A stretch of DNA of 64,000 bases from Pseudomonas migulae (GCF_024169315.1 NZ_JALJWR010000001.1:2749501-2813500), one strand, 5' to 3'. Counted from the stretch's first letter, positions 52,794-62,399 are shown. Notes: generated by a model not told the origin, from the sequence alone. Numbers and translations: made by a program.

Positions 52794-54149
52794 TTATTCC
52801 TGAACCGGCGTGAGGGCAATCCGCAGGGCGTCGATGGCGACGTCGCGAGCAGCGCTATCGGCGAAGGCCGGGCTGTCGCCAACGCACTCTCCTTCCAGCC
52901 AGACACTGAAGCTCAGGTCTTCGCTGCGCACGTCCAATGGCTGGCCCGCTTGCAATTGCTTGGTCACCTGACCGGCGGTTTTACCGTCGGCGAAGTTGCG
53001 CGACAGCAGCAATTGCTCGCCATCAGCTGCCAACAGACGGAAGCGGAAGCTGCCGTCATCTTCACGGAAGCTGACAAAACGCGCGGCTTTCGCGGCTTTC
53101 TTCTTGGTGGTCGCCGCGACTTGAGTCTGAGCAACGAAAGAACGCAAGCCGACCGCTTCACGCAGTTCGTGGAGGAACGGTGTCGCCACCGAGCGAGCCT
53201 TTTTCGCACCGATTTGCAGGATGTCTTCCAGATCAGCCGGGCGTTCGATCAACTGGTGATAGCGCTCGCGGGACTCGCCCAACTCACTGTCGAGCAGTTG
53301 GAACAGACGGTTCTTCGCCTCGCCCCAACCCAGGCCCTGCAACAGTTCGCTGCGGAATTCGTCGGACTGCGCCGGAGTGGCGAAGGCCTGGAACAGGGTG
53401 AACAGGTGCGAATTGTCCGGATCTTTCGCCTCGCCCGGCGCGCGGGAGTCGGTGACGATCCGCGAAATCGCGTCCTTCATCTCTTTAGCGCTGCTGAACA
53501 ACGGGATGGTGTTGTCGTAGCTTTTCGACATCTTGCGACCGTCGAGGCCCGGCAGCGTGGCGACGCTTTCTTCGATCAGCGCTTCAGGCATGGTGAAGAA
53601 TTCTTTGCCCTGGCCAAACAGGTGGTTGAAACGCTGGCCGATGTCGCGGGCCATTTCCACGTGCTGGATCTGGTCACGGCCGACCGGGACCTTGTGGGCG
53701 TTGAACATCAGAATGTCCGCGGCCATCAGCACCGGGTAGCTGTACAGGCCCATGGTGATGCCGGCGTCCGGGTCTTCGCCGGTTTCAACGTTCTTGTCCA
53801 CCGAGGCCTTGTAGGCGTGGGCGCGGTTGAGCAAGCCCTTGGCGGCGACGCACGTCAGCAGCCAGGTCAGCTCGGGAATTTCCGGGATGTCGGACTGGCG
53901 ATAGAACGTCACGCGGTCCACATCCAGGCCACCGGCCAGCCAGGTCGCGGCGATTTCCAGACGCGAGCGCTGGATGCGCAGCGGGTCATCGCATTTGATC
54001 AGGGCGTGGTAGTCGGCCAGGAAGTAGAACGAATCGGCATTGCTGTCGCGACTGGCGAGAATCGCCGGGCGGATGGCGCCGGCGTAGTTGCCCAGGTGCG
54101 GCGTGCCGGTGGTGGTGATGCCGGTGAGGATACGGGTACGAGTCGTCAT
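52794..54149 (-). CDS. trpS: Tryptophanyl-tRNA synthetase with C-terminal extension
   Basis: 451 residues against about 330 for typical TrpS. Class I catalytic motifs are TGTPHLGNYAG (HIGH-equivalent) and GRKMSKSYDN (KMSKS). The catalytic and anticodon-binding parts end near residue 330. A Lys/Ala-rich linker (TTKKKAAKAA) leads to an extra domain of about 100 residues whose FRFRLLAADGEQLLLSRNF segment resembles the YegP/DUF1508 fold. I believe long TrpS is common in Pseudomonas. Start chosen at ATG 54149 (MTTRTRILTG). The preceding hydrolase gene ends 24 bases upstream. Confidence 0.96.
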   Translation of the reverse strand: MTTRTRILTGITTTGTPHLGNYAGAIRPAILASRDSNADSFYFLADYHALIKCDDPLRIQRSRLEIAATWLAGGLDVDRVTFYRQSDIPEIPELTWLLTCVAAKGLLNRAHAYKASVDKNVETGEDPDAGITMGLYSYPVLMAADILMFNAHKVPVGRDQIQHVEMARDIGQRFNHLFGQGKEFFTMPEALIEESVATLPGLDGRKMSKSYDNTIPLFSSAKEMKDAISRIVTDSRAPGEAKDPDNSHLFTLFQAFATPAQSDEFRSELLQGLGWGEAKNRLFQLLDSELGESRERYHQLIERPADLEDILQIGAKKARSVATPFLHELREAVGLRSFVAQTQVAATTKKKAAKAARFVSFREDDGSFRFRLLAADGEQLLLSRNFADGKTAGQVTKQLQAGQPLDVRSEDLSFSVWLEGECVGDSPAFADSAARDVAIDALRIALTPVQE

Positions 54150-54173
54150 GGGTAATCGCTTGTCAGACTGCAA

Positions 54174-54803
54174 TCAATTCGAAAGACGCGGCAGGATCAG
54201 ATCCTTCAGATCAGTCAGCTTGCCATGAAAAAAGTGTCCGCATTCTGCCACTTTCAGCAGCTCATGGGGACGTTCGAGTTTCGAGGACCAGTCGTAGACG
54301 GCTTGCGGGTCGATGACTTCGTCGGTTTCCGGCTGGATCAGGGTCAACTCGCCTTGCTGCGGCAGTGCGTCTTGATCGCCAAGGCGCATCACCGCTGGCG
54401 CGACCATGAACAAATGCTTGAGCAGCTCGCCCTTCGCTTCCAGGCGTCCGCCGAGACTGGCGGCAACAAATCCGCCGAAGGAGAAACCGAACAGCGTCAG
54501 CGGCAAATCAGGATGTTGCGTCCGCAACCATTCGGCCACCGCCTGAGCATCATCGACTTCGCCGGTTCCCATGTCGTGCGAACCTTCGCTGGCACCGACA
54601 CCACGGTAATTGAAACGCAAAGTAATCAAACCGGCATCGCGCGCGGTGCGCTGCAGGGTCGAGACCACTTTGTTGAGCATGGTGCCGCCCTGCACCGGGT
54701 TCGGGTGGCAGATCAGCGCAATGCCACGAGGCGCTTCATTGTTCAGGTAAAGAGCTTCCAGTTGACCGACCGGGCCATCAATCACTACAGGGGTTTCGCG
54801 CAT
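54174..54803 (-). CDS. Alpha/beta hydrolase
   Basis: 209 residues from ATG 54803. The nucleophile elbow is FGFSFGGFVA, with an oxyanion/strand motif ALICHPNPVQGGTM and a C-terminal His in ECGHFFHGK. It resembles the YfbB-like dienelactone-type hydrolases often found next to trpS in Pseudomonas. The substrate is unknown. A TTG at 54854 would add 17 residues and is an alternative start. Confidence 0.88.
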   Translation of the reverse strand: MRETPVVIDGPVGQLEALYLNNEAPRGIALICHPNPVQGGTMLNKVVSTLQRTARDAGLITLRFNYRGVGASEGSHDMGTGEVDDAQAVAEWLRTQHPDLPLTLFGFSFGGFVAASLGGRLEAKGELLKHLFMVAPAVMRLGDQDALPQQGELTLIQPETDEVIDPQAVYDWSSKLERPHELLKVAECGHFFHGKLTDLKDLILPRLSN

Positions 54804-54948
54804 AAGCAAAGGAAGGAACTCCGTGACCTCGAATCGGGTCGACTCGTCTAGCAAATTGTCTGTGCCGATGTATTGCGAGTGAATCGCGGTATACAGCGCA
54901 GGTTCGAGCCGTTAACGTAAAGCAAAGCCGTTTATAGAGGAAGGACTC

Positions 54949-55383
54949 GTGGAACACTCGCTCTTAGTTTGGTTGTTGCCGACTCTTGCCCTGGTAGTGG
55001 GTGTCGCCGTTGGATTCCTGATCGCTCGCCTGGTGCCGAACGCCGCGCCGAGCAGCACACAACGTCAGCTGGATGACGTTCAGGAACGTTTCGACAGTTA
55101 TCAGAACGAGGTGGTCACCCACTTCAACAGCACTGCAACCCTGGTCAAGAAACTGACTCAGAGCTATCAGGAAGTGCAGGATCATCTCGCCGAGGGTGCC
55201 AACCGCCTGGCCCTGGACGAGCAGACCCGCCAACGCCTGCTGGCCTCGCTGCACGCCGACGCGGCAGCCGCCCCACGGGAGCGCCTGACGCCGCCGCGCA
55301 ATCAGGAGCCGCCTCGCGACTACGCCCCCAAAGCCCCGAACGCGCCGGGCATGCTCGATGAGCATTACGGCCTGAAGAAGTAA
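54949..55383 (+). CDS. zapG: ZapG/YhcB-like membrane protein (DUF1043)
   Basis: 144 residues from GTG 54949, with GAGGAAGGA just upstream. One N-terminal membrane helix (about 8-28) is followed by a coiled coil (about 38-90) and a Pro/Arg-rich disordered tail. This matches the YhcB family, which links the division and cell wall synthesis machineries in enterobacteria. Divergent from the alpha/beta hydrolase. Confidence 0.9.
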   Translation: MEHSLLVWLLPTLALVVGVAVGFLIARLVPNAAPSSTQRQLDDVQERFDSYQNEVVTHFNSTATLVKKLTQSYQEVQDHLAEGANRLALDEQTRQRLLASLHADAAAAPRERLTPPRNQEPPRDYAPKAPNAPGMLDEHYGLKK

Positions 55384-55402
55384 TCAGGTTTCGCGCGACA
55401 TG

Positions 55403-55440
55403 AAAAAGCCCCCGGATGAGTGATTGTCCGGGGGCTTTTT
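55403..55440 (+). terminator. zapG terminator
   Basis: AAAAAGCCCCCGG-atgagtgattgt-CCGGGGGCTTTTT, 20 bases after the stop. Confidence 0.9.
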
Positions 55441-55463
55441 CAGTTCTGAAGTTTTCATCGCTT

Positions 55464-55557
55464 GTTCTGGCCTCTTCGCGGGCAAGCCCGCTCCCACAGG
55501 TATTGTGAACGCAACAAATCCCTGTGGGAGCGGGCTTGCCCGCGAAGAGGCCAGAAC
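55464..55557. repeat. REPIN with 37-bp perfect arms
   Basis: GTTCTGGCCTCTTCGCGGGC and 17 further bases (55464-55500) are perfectly inverted at 55521-55557 around a 20-base loop. It is the longest perfect REP inverted repeat in the window. It lies between two terminators. Confidence 0.9.
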
Positions 55558-55566
55558 TGGCGACAC

Positions 55567-55609
55567 AAAAAAGCCCGCCCGATCTGTTGAAGATAGGGCG
55601 GGCTTTTTT
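55567..55609 (-). terminator. Terminator of the YiaD-like gene
   Basis: AAAAAAGCCCGCCC and GGGCGGGCTTTTTT flank a loop of about 15 bases; on the minus strand it follows the gene by 23 bases. Confidence 0.88.
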
Positions 55610-55632
55610 ACGCCTGGGGTTCAGTCAGACGT

Positions 55633-56361
55633 TTATGGATACTGCTGAACAGTGCCCTGCTGCTGGCCACCATACTGCTGACCCGGAATCGCCTTCAGGT
55701 TGACCTCGACCCGACGATTCTGCGCCCGGCCATTGACGTCACCGTTGCTGGCAACCGGGTTATCCGGACCGGCACCGCGCGCCGACAGGTTCGCACCGCT
55801 TACGCCTTGCGACGTCAGATAGGTTGCCACGCTCTGGGCGCGACGCTGGGACAGGTCCATGTTGTGCTGACGGCTGCCGGTGCTGTCGGTGTAGCCGACG
55901 ATCTCGATCTGGTTCTGGTTGAACTCCTTGAGCGAGCCCGCCAGGTTATTCAGCGGCTGATAGAAGCTTGAAGCGATGTTCGCCGAATCGGTGGCGAACG
56001 TGATGTTGCCCGGCATGATCAGCTTGATCTGATCGCCCTGGCGCTGCACTTCGACGCCGGTATTGGCCATGCTGGCGCGCAACTTTTTCTCTTGCTGGTC
56101 GGCGTAGTAACCGTAACCGGCAGCGGAAGCCCCCACCACGGCGGCACCGATCAGCGCACCCTTGCCACGGTTGTCGTGGCCAATGGCGGCACCGGCGAGT
56201 GCGCCGGCCAAAGCACCGAGGCCACCGTATTTCGCGGTTTTGCTCATGCCCGTGGAGCCACCGTCGGCCTGGCCCTGGTTGTCGTAAGGGTTAGGCGAGG
56301 CGCAGCCAGACAGCAAAGCCACAGCCGTAGCGACAATAATCAAACGCTGCTTGGTGAACAT
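55633..56361 (-). CDS. yiaD: OmpA-family lipoprotein (YiaD-like)
   Basis: 242 residues. Lipobox LLSGC with Cys20 lipidated, a glycine-zipper segment (about 46-85, GGLGALAGALAGAAIG) and a C-terminal OmpA peptidoglycan-binding domain (about 110-225, with IEIVGYTDSTGS and NRRVEVNL). A Gln/Gly-rich tail ends the protein. It anchors the outer membrane to murein. Single gene. Confidence 0.93.
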   Translation of the reverse strand: MFTKQRLIIVATAVALLSGCASPNPYDNQGQADGGSTGMSKTAKYGGLGALAGALAGAAIGHDNRGKGALIGAAVVGASAAGYGYYADQQEKKLRASMANTGVEVQRQGDQIKLIMPGNITFATDSANIASSFYQPLNNLAGSLKEFNQNQIEIVGYTDSTGSRQHNMDLSQRRAQSVATYLTSQGVSGANLSARGAGPDNPVASNGDVNGRAQNRRVEVNLKAIPGQQYGGQQQGTVQQYP

Positions 56362-56462
56362 GAAGAGCTCCTACTTTCTGCATTCTAGGGTGCAACGGAA
56401 CAAGGCATCGGCCTTAGCGGGCGTTGGATCATTGCAGGCGAAGAAAATTCCATCGCTATCCG

Positions 56463-57107
56463 CTAAGCCCGCACAAAAGGGTTGTCGCGCATTTCATCGC
56501 CCAGACGCGTGTCCGGGCCGTGGCCGGTCACCACTGTCGCGTCTTCATCCAGGGTGTACAGGCGCTGCTTGATCGAACGCACAATGGTCGCCTGATCGCC
56601 ACCCCACAAATCAGTGCGCCCTACTCCGCGACGAAACAACGTGTCCCCGGCAATCAGCAGCTTGGCTTCGGAAAACCAGAAACTCATGGAACCCGGCGTA
56701 TGACCGGGCGTGTGCAAGGCCACGCCGCAGCCGCAGGCCAGTTCTTCATCATCCGCCAACCAGCGATCGGGGGATGGAACCGGAGTATAGGGCACACCGA
56801 ACATCTGGCATTGCATCTCCAGATTGTCCCAGAGGAACTGATCTTCCTTGTGCAGGTGCAAGGTCGCGCCGGTTTTTTCCTTCAACTGACCGGAGGCCAG
56901 GAAATGATCCAGGTGCGCGTGGGTGTGAATGATGCTGACCACCTTCAGGCCCAGCGCATCGAGGCGAGCCAGGATCAGCTCATGATTGCCACCCGGATCG
57001 ACCACGATGGCCTTTTTCGTCACCGGATCGCCGATGATCGTGCAGTTGCACTGCAAAGGGCCGACGGGGAAGGTTTCGCGGATTAGCTCGGGGCTTGGGA
57101 GGTTCAT
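56463..57107 (-). CDS. MBL-fold metallo-hydrolase (glyoxalase II-like)
   Basis: 214 residues. The metal-binding motif HTHAHLDH (about 58-65) plus HTPGHTPGS, GDTLF and TGHGPDT give the full set of metallo-beta-lactamase-fold ligands. It resembles YcbL-type glyoxalase II or hydroxyacylglutathione hydrolases. ATG 57107 (MNLPSPELIRE) has AGGA 7-8 bases upstream. A longer frame to 57170 exists but lacks such a site. Confidence 0.92.
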   Translation of the reverse strand: MNLPSPELIRETFPVGPLQCNCTIIGDPVTKKAIVVDPGGNHELILARLDALGLKVVSIIHTHAHLDHFLASGQLKEKTGATLHLHKEDQFLWDNLEMQCQMFGVPYTPVPSPDRWLADDEELACGCGVALHTPGHTPGSMSFWFSEAKLLIAGDTLFRRGVGRTDLWGGDQATIVRSIKQRLYTLDEDATVVTGHGPDTRLGDEMRDNPFVRA

Positions 57108-57323
57108 GGAAAGTCCTGATGGTTCGATTTTTAGCAGAATATCAGCCTGCTTTTCCTCAGGCTTCAACATGACGTGCCGATACAGCCATGCTCACCATTT
57201 ATTTGACGCCAAACATACAAAAATAATGGCTATATGATATCAATTGGCGTTGCTTTTGGTACAAAATTGCTTTCATGTAGCGGCCACATTGTAGGAGGGT
57301 CGCAGCCCACTCAGGATTTTCAG

Positions 57324-60300
57324 ATGTCGACGCCTCTTGGTTACGTTTTTACATTCCCGACTTTTTTGACTGGTAACCAACAGATCGACAGCCTGATCTA
57401 CGGCTCCCATTGGCTGAGCCCCACATGGAAAGGTAATGTCTCCACGACTAATCTGACCTATAGCTTCATCACGCCTGGCGGGTCATTCTTCGCCACCAAC
57501 TACAGCGCCGAACAAGAGTACCGGAACAGTTACGCTCTGACATTTGCCCAGCAAGACGCTGTGAAAATCGCACTGGGCGCGTGGAGCGCCGTAGCCAATC
57601 TCAAGTTCACTCAGGTCACTGACAATGCCGTCAGCGCTGGAGACTTGCGGTTCGGCGGCTACGCCGGGATGGAAGACAAAACCGCTGCCTGGGGCTACTA
57701 CCCCGACAGATATCCTGTGGGCGGGGATGTCTGGATCGGACCGACGACGAACAACCCGGACCCCGTCAAAGGCACCTATGACTTCATGACATTTGTGCAT
57801 GAAATCGGTCACGCTCTGGGTTTGAAGCATCCCTTCGAGGCGAGCCAATCCAACAGCACGGTGCTCAATCCCCTGCTCGACGATTCACATTTCACGATCA
57901 TGAGCTACAACAACACGTATGCCTATCAGCCGACTACGCCGATGCTGCTGGATATTCTTGTCATCCAGAAAATTTACGGCGCCAACATGCTTTGGCAAAC
58001 CGGTGACAACGTCTATCGCTGGGCACCGGACCAATCGGTGTTTCAGACTATCTGGGATGCGGGCGGCAACGACACGATCGACGCCAGCAACCAATTGGCC
58101 GCCGTTAACCTGAACCTCAACGAGGGCGCATTCAGCCAGATAGGCAAGGCATTCATCGATGGGGTGAATCAGACGCTCATAAATGACGGCCTGGCAATTG
58201 CCTACGGCGCGAAAATCGAAAACGCCACAGGCTCGGCCTTTGACGACGTGCTGACCGGCAATGCCCTGAACAACATGCTCAACGGCATGGGCGGTGCGGA
58301 CACCCTGATCGGCGGCGCCGGCAACGACATCTATGTGGTGGATAACGTCAGCGACAAGGTGATAGAAACCGGCACCTCGCTGACCGAAATCGACACTGTC
58401 CTGGCCTCGAGCGACTACACCCTCGTTGCCAACGTCGAAAACCTCACTCTGACCGGCAGCGACCACCTCATCGGCACCGGCAACGCCCTGAACAACACCC
58501 TGCTCGGCAACAGCGGTAACAACGTACTCGACGGCGGCCTCGGTGCGGACAATATGATCGGCGGCACCGGCAACGACACTTACATCGTCGACAACCTCAG
58601 GGACGTCGTCAGCGAAACCGGCACCCTGGCGGGTGAAATCGACACCGTGGTGGCTTCGATCAGCTACACCCTTGGTGCCAACCTGGAAAACCTGACCCTC
58701 ACCGGCAGCGATAACCTCAACGGCACCGGCAACATCCTGAATAACGTGCTGATCGGCAATGACGGCAACAACCTCCTCAATGGCAGGCTCGGCATCGACA
58801 CGCTGATCGGCGGCGGAGGCAACGACACCTATTACCTCGATCAGGCCGTGGAACTGGCGCTGGTACAGGAAGACGCCGATAACGGCACCGATCAACTCTA
58901 TGTCGCCTATGCCGTCAAGGCATTGGCCAGCGTGATCGACCTGGGCCAGAGCAACCTGCTCAACGTCGAGAACGTTACCGTCACCGGCATCGGGGCCTTC
59001 AGCGTGATCGGCAACGACCGGAACAACACCCTGGTCGGCAACGCGTCGATCAATGTCCTGCAAGGCGGCGCCGGCGATGACTGGCTGGACGGCGGTCTCG
59101 GGGCGGACAGCCTCAGCGGTGGCATGGACGACGATGTCTACATCGTCGACAACGTCGGTGACAAGGTCATCGAACTGGCCAACGAAGGCCACGATCTGGT
59201 CAAGGCGTCGGTCAGCTACAGCCTGTCGGCCAATGTCGAAGACGCCCTGTTACTCGGTGCGGCCGCCGTGAACCTCACCGGCAACGAACTGGCCAACACC
59301 CTGACCGGCAATGCCGCCGCCAACATCCTGAATGGCGGTGCGGGTGCGGACATCCTGATCGGCGGTGCCGGCAACGACACCTATGTGGTGGATCACATCG
59401 GCGATACCGTGAACGAAACCGGCACCTCGCTGAAAGAAATCGACACTGTCCAGGCCTCGATCAACTACACCCTCGTTGCCAACGTCGAAAACCTCACTCT
59501 GACCGGCAGCGACCACCTCATCGGCACCGGCAACGCCCTGAACAACACCCTGCTCGGCAACAGCGGTAACAACGTACTCGACGGCGGCCTCGGTGCGGAC
59601 AATATGATCGGCGGCACCGGCAACGACACTTACATCGTCGACAACCTCAGGGACGTCGTCAGCGAAACCGGCACCCTGGCGGGTGAAATCGACACCGTGG
59701 TGGCTTCGATCAGCTACACCCTTGGTGCCAACCTGGAAAACCTGACCCTCACCGGCAGCGATAACCTCAACGGCACCGGCAACGTCCTGAATAACGTGCT
59801 GATCGGCAATGACGGCAACAACCTCCTCAATGGCAGGCTCGGCATCGACACGCTGATCGGCGGCGGAGGCAACGACACCTATTACCTCGATCAGGCCGCG
59901 GAACTGGCGCTGGTACAGGAAGACGCCGATAACGGCACCGATCAACTCTATGTCGCCTATGCCGTCAAGGCATTGGCCAGCGTGATCGACCTGGGCCAGA
60001 GCAACCTGCTCAACGTCGAGAACGTTACCGTCACCGGCATCGGGGCCTTCAGCGTGATCGGCAACGACCGGAACAACACCCTGGTCGGCAACGCGTCGAT
60101 CAATGTCCTGCAAGGCGGCGCCGGCGATGACTGGCTGGACGGCGGTCTCGGGGCGGACAGCCTCAGCGGTGGCATGGACGACGATGTCTACATCGTCGAC
60201 AACGTCGGTGACAAGGTCATCGAACTGGCCAACGAAGGCCACGATCTGGTCAAGGCGTCGGTCAGCTACAGCCTGTCGGCCAATGTCGAAGACGCCCTGT

Positions 60301-62324
60301 TACTCGGTGCGGCCGCCGTGAACCTCACCGGCAACGAACTGGCCAACACCCTGACCGGCAATGCCGCTGCCAACATCCTGAATGGCGGTTCGGGTGCGGA
60401 CACCCTGATCGGCGGTGCCGGCAACGACACCTATGTGGTGGATCACATCGGCGATACCGTGAGCGAAACCGGCACCTCGCTGAAAGAAATCGACACTGTC
60501 CAGGCCTCGATCAACTACACCCTCGTTGCCAACGTCGAAAACCTCACTCTGACCGGCAGCGACCACCTCATCGGCACCGGCAACGCCCTGAACAACACCC
60601 TGCTCGGCAACAGCGGTAACAACGTACTCGACGGCGGCCTCGGTGCGGACAATATGATCGGCGGCACCGGCAACGACACTTACATCGTCGACAACCTCAG
60701 GGACGTCGTCAGCGAAACCGGCACCCTGGCGGGTGAAATCGACACCGTGGTGGCTTCGATCAGCTACACCCTTGGTGCCAACCTGGAAAACCTGACCCTC
60801 ACCGGCAGCGATAACCTCAACGGCACCGGCAACATCCTGAATAACGTGCTGATCGGCAATGACGGCAACAACCTCCTCAATGGCAGGCTCGGCATCGACA
60901 CGCTGATCGGCGGCGGAGGCAACGACACCTATTACCTCGATCAGGCCGTGGAACTGGCGCTGGTACAGGAAGACGCCGATAACGGCACCGATCAACTCTA
61001 TGTCGCCTATGCCGTCAAGGCATTGGCCAGCGTGATCGACCTGGGCCAGAGCAACCTGCTCAACGTCGAGAACGTTACCGTCACCGGCATCGGGGCCTTC
61101 AGCGTGATCGGCAACGACCGGAACAACACCCTGGTCGGCAACGCGTCGATCAATGTCCTGCAAGGCGGCGCCGGCGATGACTGGCTGGACGGCGGTCTCG
61201 GGGCGGACAGCCTCAGCGGTGGCATGGACGACGATGTCTACATCGTCGACAACGTCGGTGACAAGGTCATCGAACTGGCCAACGAAGGCCACGATCTGGT
61301 CAAGGCGTCGGTCAGCTACAGCCTGTCGGCCAATGTCGAAGACGCCCTGTTACTCGGTGCGGCCGCCGTGAACCTCACCGGCAACGAACTGGCCAACACC
61401 CTGACCGGCAATGCCGCCGCCAACATCCTGAATGGCGGTGCGGGTGCGGACATCCTGATCGGCGGTGCCGGCAACGACACCTATGTGGTGGATCACATCG
61501 GCGATACCGTGAACGAAACCGGCACCTCGCTGAAAGAAATCGACACTGTCCAGGCCTCGATCAACTACACCCTCGTTGCCAACGTCGAAAACCTCACTCT
61601 GACCGGCAGCGACCACCTCATCGGCACCGGCAACGCCCTGAACAACACCCTGCTCGGCAACAGCGGTAACAACGTACTCGACGGCGGCCTCGGTGCGGAC
61701 AATATGATCGGCGGCACCGGCAACGACACTTACATCGTCGACAACCTCAGGGACGTCGTCAGCGAAACCGGCACCCTGGCGGGTGAAATCGACACCGTGG
61801 TGGCTTCGATCAGCTACACCCTTGGTGCCAACCTGGAAAACCTGACCCTCACCGGCAGCGATAACCTCAACGGCACCGGCAACGTCCTGAATAACGTGCT
61901 GATCGGCAATGACGGCAACAACCTCCTCAATGGCGGGCTCGGGAACGATGTGTTGGACGGCGGTGTTGGCAATGACACACTGATCGGCGGACTGGGTATC
62001 GACACGTTGACTGGTGGTGCGGGCGCCGATCGGTTTGTATTTAACGCACTGAACGAAATGAGCAAAGGCAGCTTGTCTGACGTCATCACAGACTTCAGCA
62101 GCCTGGACGGCGATAAACTCGATTTTTCGAAATTCGATGCCAACCTCTTGAGTGCCGGGGTCAACAAGTTCACGTTCATCAACTCGAACGACTTCACGGG
62201 GGCCGGCCAATTACGTTTTGTCGACCATGTGCTCTATGGCAACGTCAATGGTGATTTGGCTGCGGACTTCAAAATCCAGTTGGTTGGCCTCAACAGCTTC
62301 AGCACCCATGATTTGGTAGCGTGA
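57324..62324 (+). CDS. Serralysin-type (M10) metalloprotease with giant RTX repeat region
   Basis: 1,666 residues from ATG 57324 (AGGA 7 bases upstream); a frame from 57234 adds 30 unlikely residues. The N-terminal metzincin domain has the zinc motif HEIGHALGLKH (159-169) and a Met-turn with Met193 in TIMSYNN. From about 290 onward come hemolysin-type calcium-binding repeats (GGAGNDTYVVD-like) in blocks of about 90 residues, most within a 350-residue tandem unit. The C-terminus (DRFVFNALNE, VITDFSSLDGDKLDFSKF, ending HDLVA) matches a serralysin C-domain and type I secretion signal. It should be secreted without a Sec signal. No ABC/MFP/TolC exporter genes are adjacent. Typical serralysins are about 480 residues. 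Confidence 0.93.
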   Translation: MSTPLGYVFTFPTFLTGNQQIDSLIYGSHWLSPTWKGNVSTTNLTYSFITPGGSFFATNYSAEQEYRNSYALTFAQQDAVKIALGAWSAVANLKFTQVTDNAVSAGDLRFGGYAGMEDKTAAWGYYPDRYPVGGDVWIGPTTNNPDPVKGTYDFMTFVHEIGHALGLKHPFEASQSNSTVLNPLLDDSHFTIMSYNNTYAYQPTTPMLLDILVIQKIYGANMLWQTGDNVYRWAPDQSVFQTIWDAGGNDTIDASNQLAAVNLNLNEGAFSQIGKAFIDGVNQTLINDGLAIAYGAKIENATGSAFDDVLTGNALNNMLNGMGGADTLIGGAGNDIYVVDNVSDKVIETGTSLTEIDTVLASSDYTLVANVENLTLTGSDHLIGTGNALNNTLLGNSGNNVLDGGLGADNMIGGTGNDTYIVDNLRDVVSETGTLAGEIDTVVASISYTLGANLENLTLTGSDNLNGTGNILNNVLIGNDGNNLLNGRLGIDTLIGGGGNDTYYLDQAVELALVQEDADNGTDQLYVAYAVKALASVIDLGQSNLLNVENVTVTGIGAFSVIGNDRNNTLVGNASINVLQGGAGDDWLDGGLGADSLSGGMDDDVYIVDNVGDKVIELANEGHDLVKASVSYSLSANVEDALLLGAAAVNLTGNELANTLTGNAAANILNGGAGADILIGGAGNDTYVVDHIGDTVNETGTSLKEIDTVQASINYTLVANVENLTLTGSDHLIGTGNALNNTLLGNSGNNVLDGGLGADNMIGGTGNDTYIVDNLRDVVSETGTLAGEIDTVVASISYTLGANLENLTLTGSDNLNGTGNVLNNVLIGNDGNNLLNGRLGIDTLIGGGGNDTYYLDQAAELALVQEDADNGTDQLYVAYAVKALASVIDLGQSNLLNVENVTVTGIGAFSVIGNDRNNTLVGNASINVLQGGAGDDWLDGGLGADSLSGGMDDDVYIVDNVGDKVIELANEGHDLVKASVSYSLSANVEDALLLGAAAVNLTGNELANTLTGNAAANILNGGSGADTLIGGAGNDTYVVDHIGDTVSETGTSLKEIDTVQASINYTLVANVENLTLTGSDHLIGTGNALNNTLLGNSGNNVLDGGLGADNMIGGTGNDTYIVDNLRDVVSETGTLAGEIDTVVASISYTLGANLENLTLTGSDNLNGTGNILNNVLIGNDGNNLLNGRLGIDTLIGGGGNDTYYLDQAVELALVQEDADNGTDQLYVAYAVKALASVIDLGQSNLLNVENVTVTGIGAFSVIGNDRNNTLVGNASINVLQGGAGDDWLDGGLGADSLSGGMDDDVYIVDNVGDKVIELANEGHDLVKASVSYSLSANVEDALLLGAAAVNLTGNELANTLTGNAAANILNGGAGADILIGGAGNDTYVVDHIGDTVNETGTSLKEIDTVQASINYTLVANVENLTLTGSDHLIGTGNALNNTLLGNSGNNVLDGGLGADNMIGGTGNDTYIVDNLRDVVSETGTLAGEIDTVVASISYTLGANLENLTLTGSDNLNGTGNVLNNVLIGNDGNNLLNGGLGNDVLDGGVGNDTLIGGLGIDTLTGGAGADRFVFNALNEMSKGSLSDVITDFSSLDGDKLDFSKFDANLLSAGVNKFTFINSNDFTGAGQLRFVDHVLYGNVNGDLAADFKIQLVGLNSFSTHDLVA
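58414..61934 (+). repeat. Tandem array of a 1,050-bp (350-residue) unit, 3.35 copies
   Basis: Near-identical copies lie at 58414-59463, 59464-60513, 60514-61563 and a partial 61564-61934. The period is exactly 1,050 bases and in frame. Identity begins sharply at 58414 and ends at 61934. Differences seen: AACATC versus AACGTC (near 58724, 59774, 60824, 61874), GTG versus GCG (near 58848, 59898, 60948) and a junction stretch (near 59340, 60390, 61440). Copies 1 and 3 share one state, copies 2 and 4 the other. Confidence 0.96.
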
Positions 62325-62399
62325 CCATAGCGATCGAGTAAGAGGCGGGGTTGAACCACAGCCAAACAGGTTGCACTTACGCGTAACTCGCCATGCCTG

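Noticed and set aside
57203..57238. Sigma-70 promoter for the RTX gene (TTGACG ... TATATG)
   Set aside because: The spacer would be 22 bases, too long for a confident call.
58414..61934. Possible CRISPR-like or satellite array
   Set aside because: Units are 1,050 bases, contiguous, in frame and code for calcium-binding repeats; there are no spacers.
57885..62210. Four long minus-strand open frames repeated every 1,050 bases
   Set aside because: They repeat only because the sense-strand RTX repeats do; they carry no domain and no ribosome sites.
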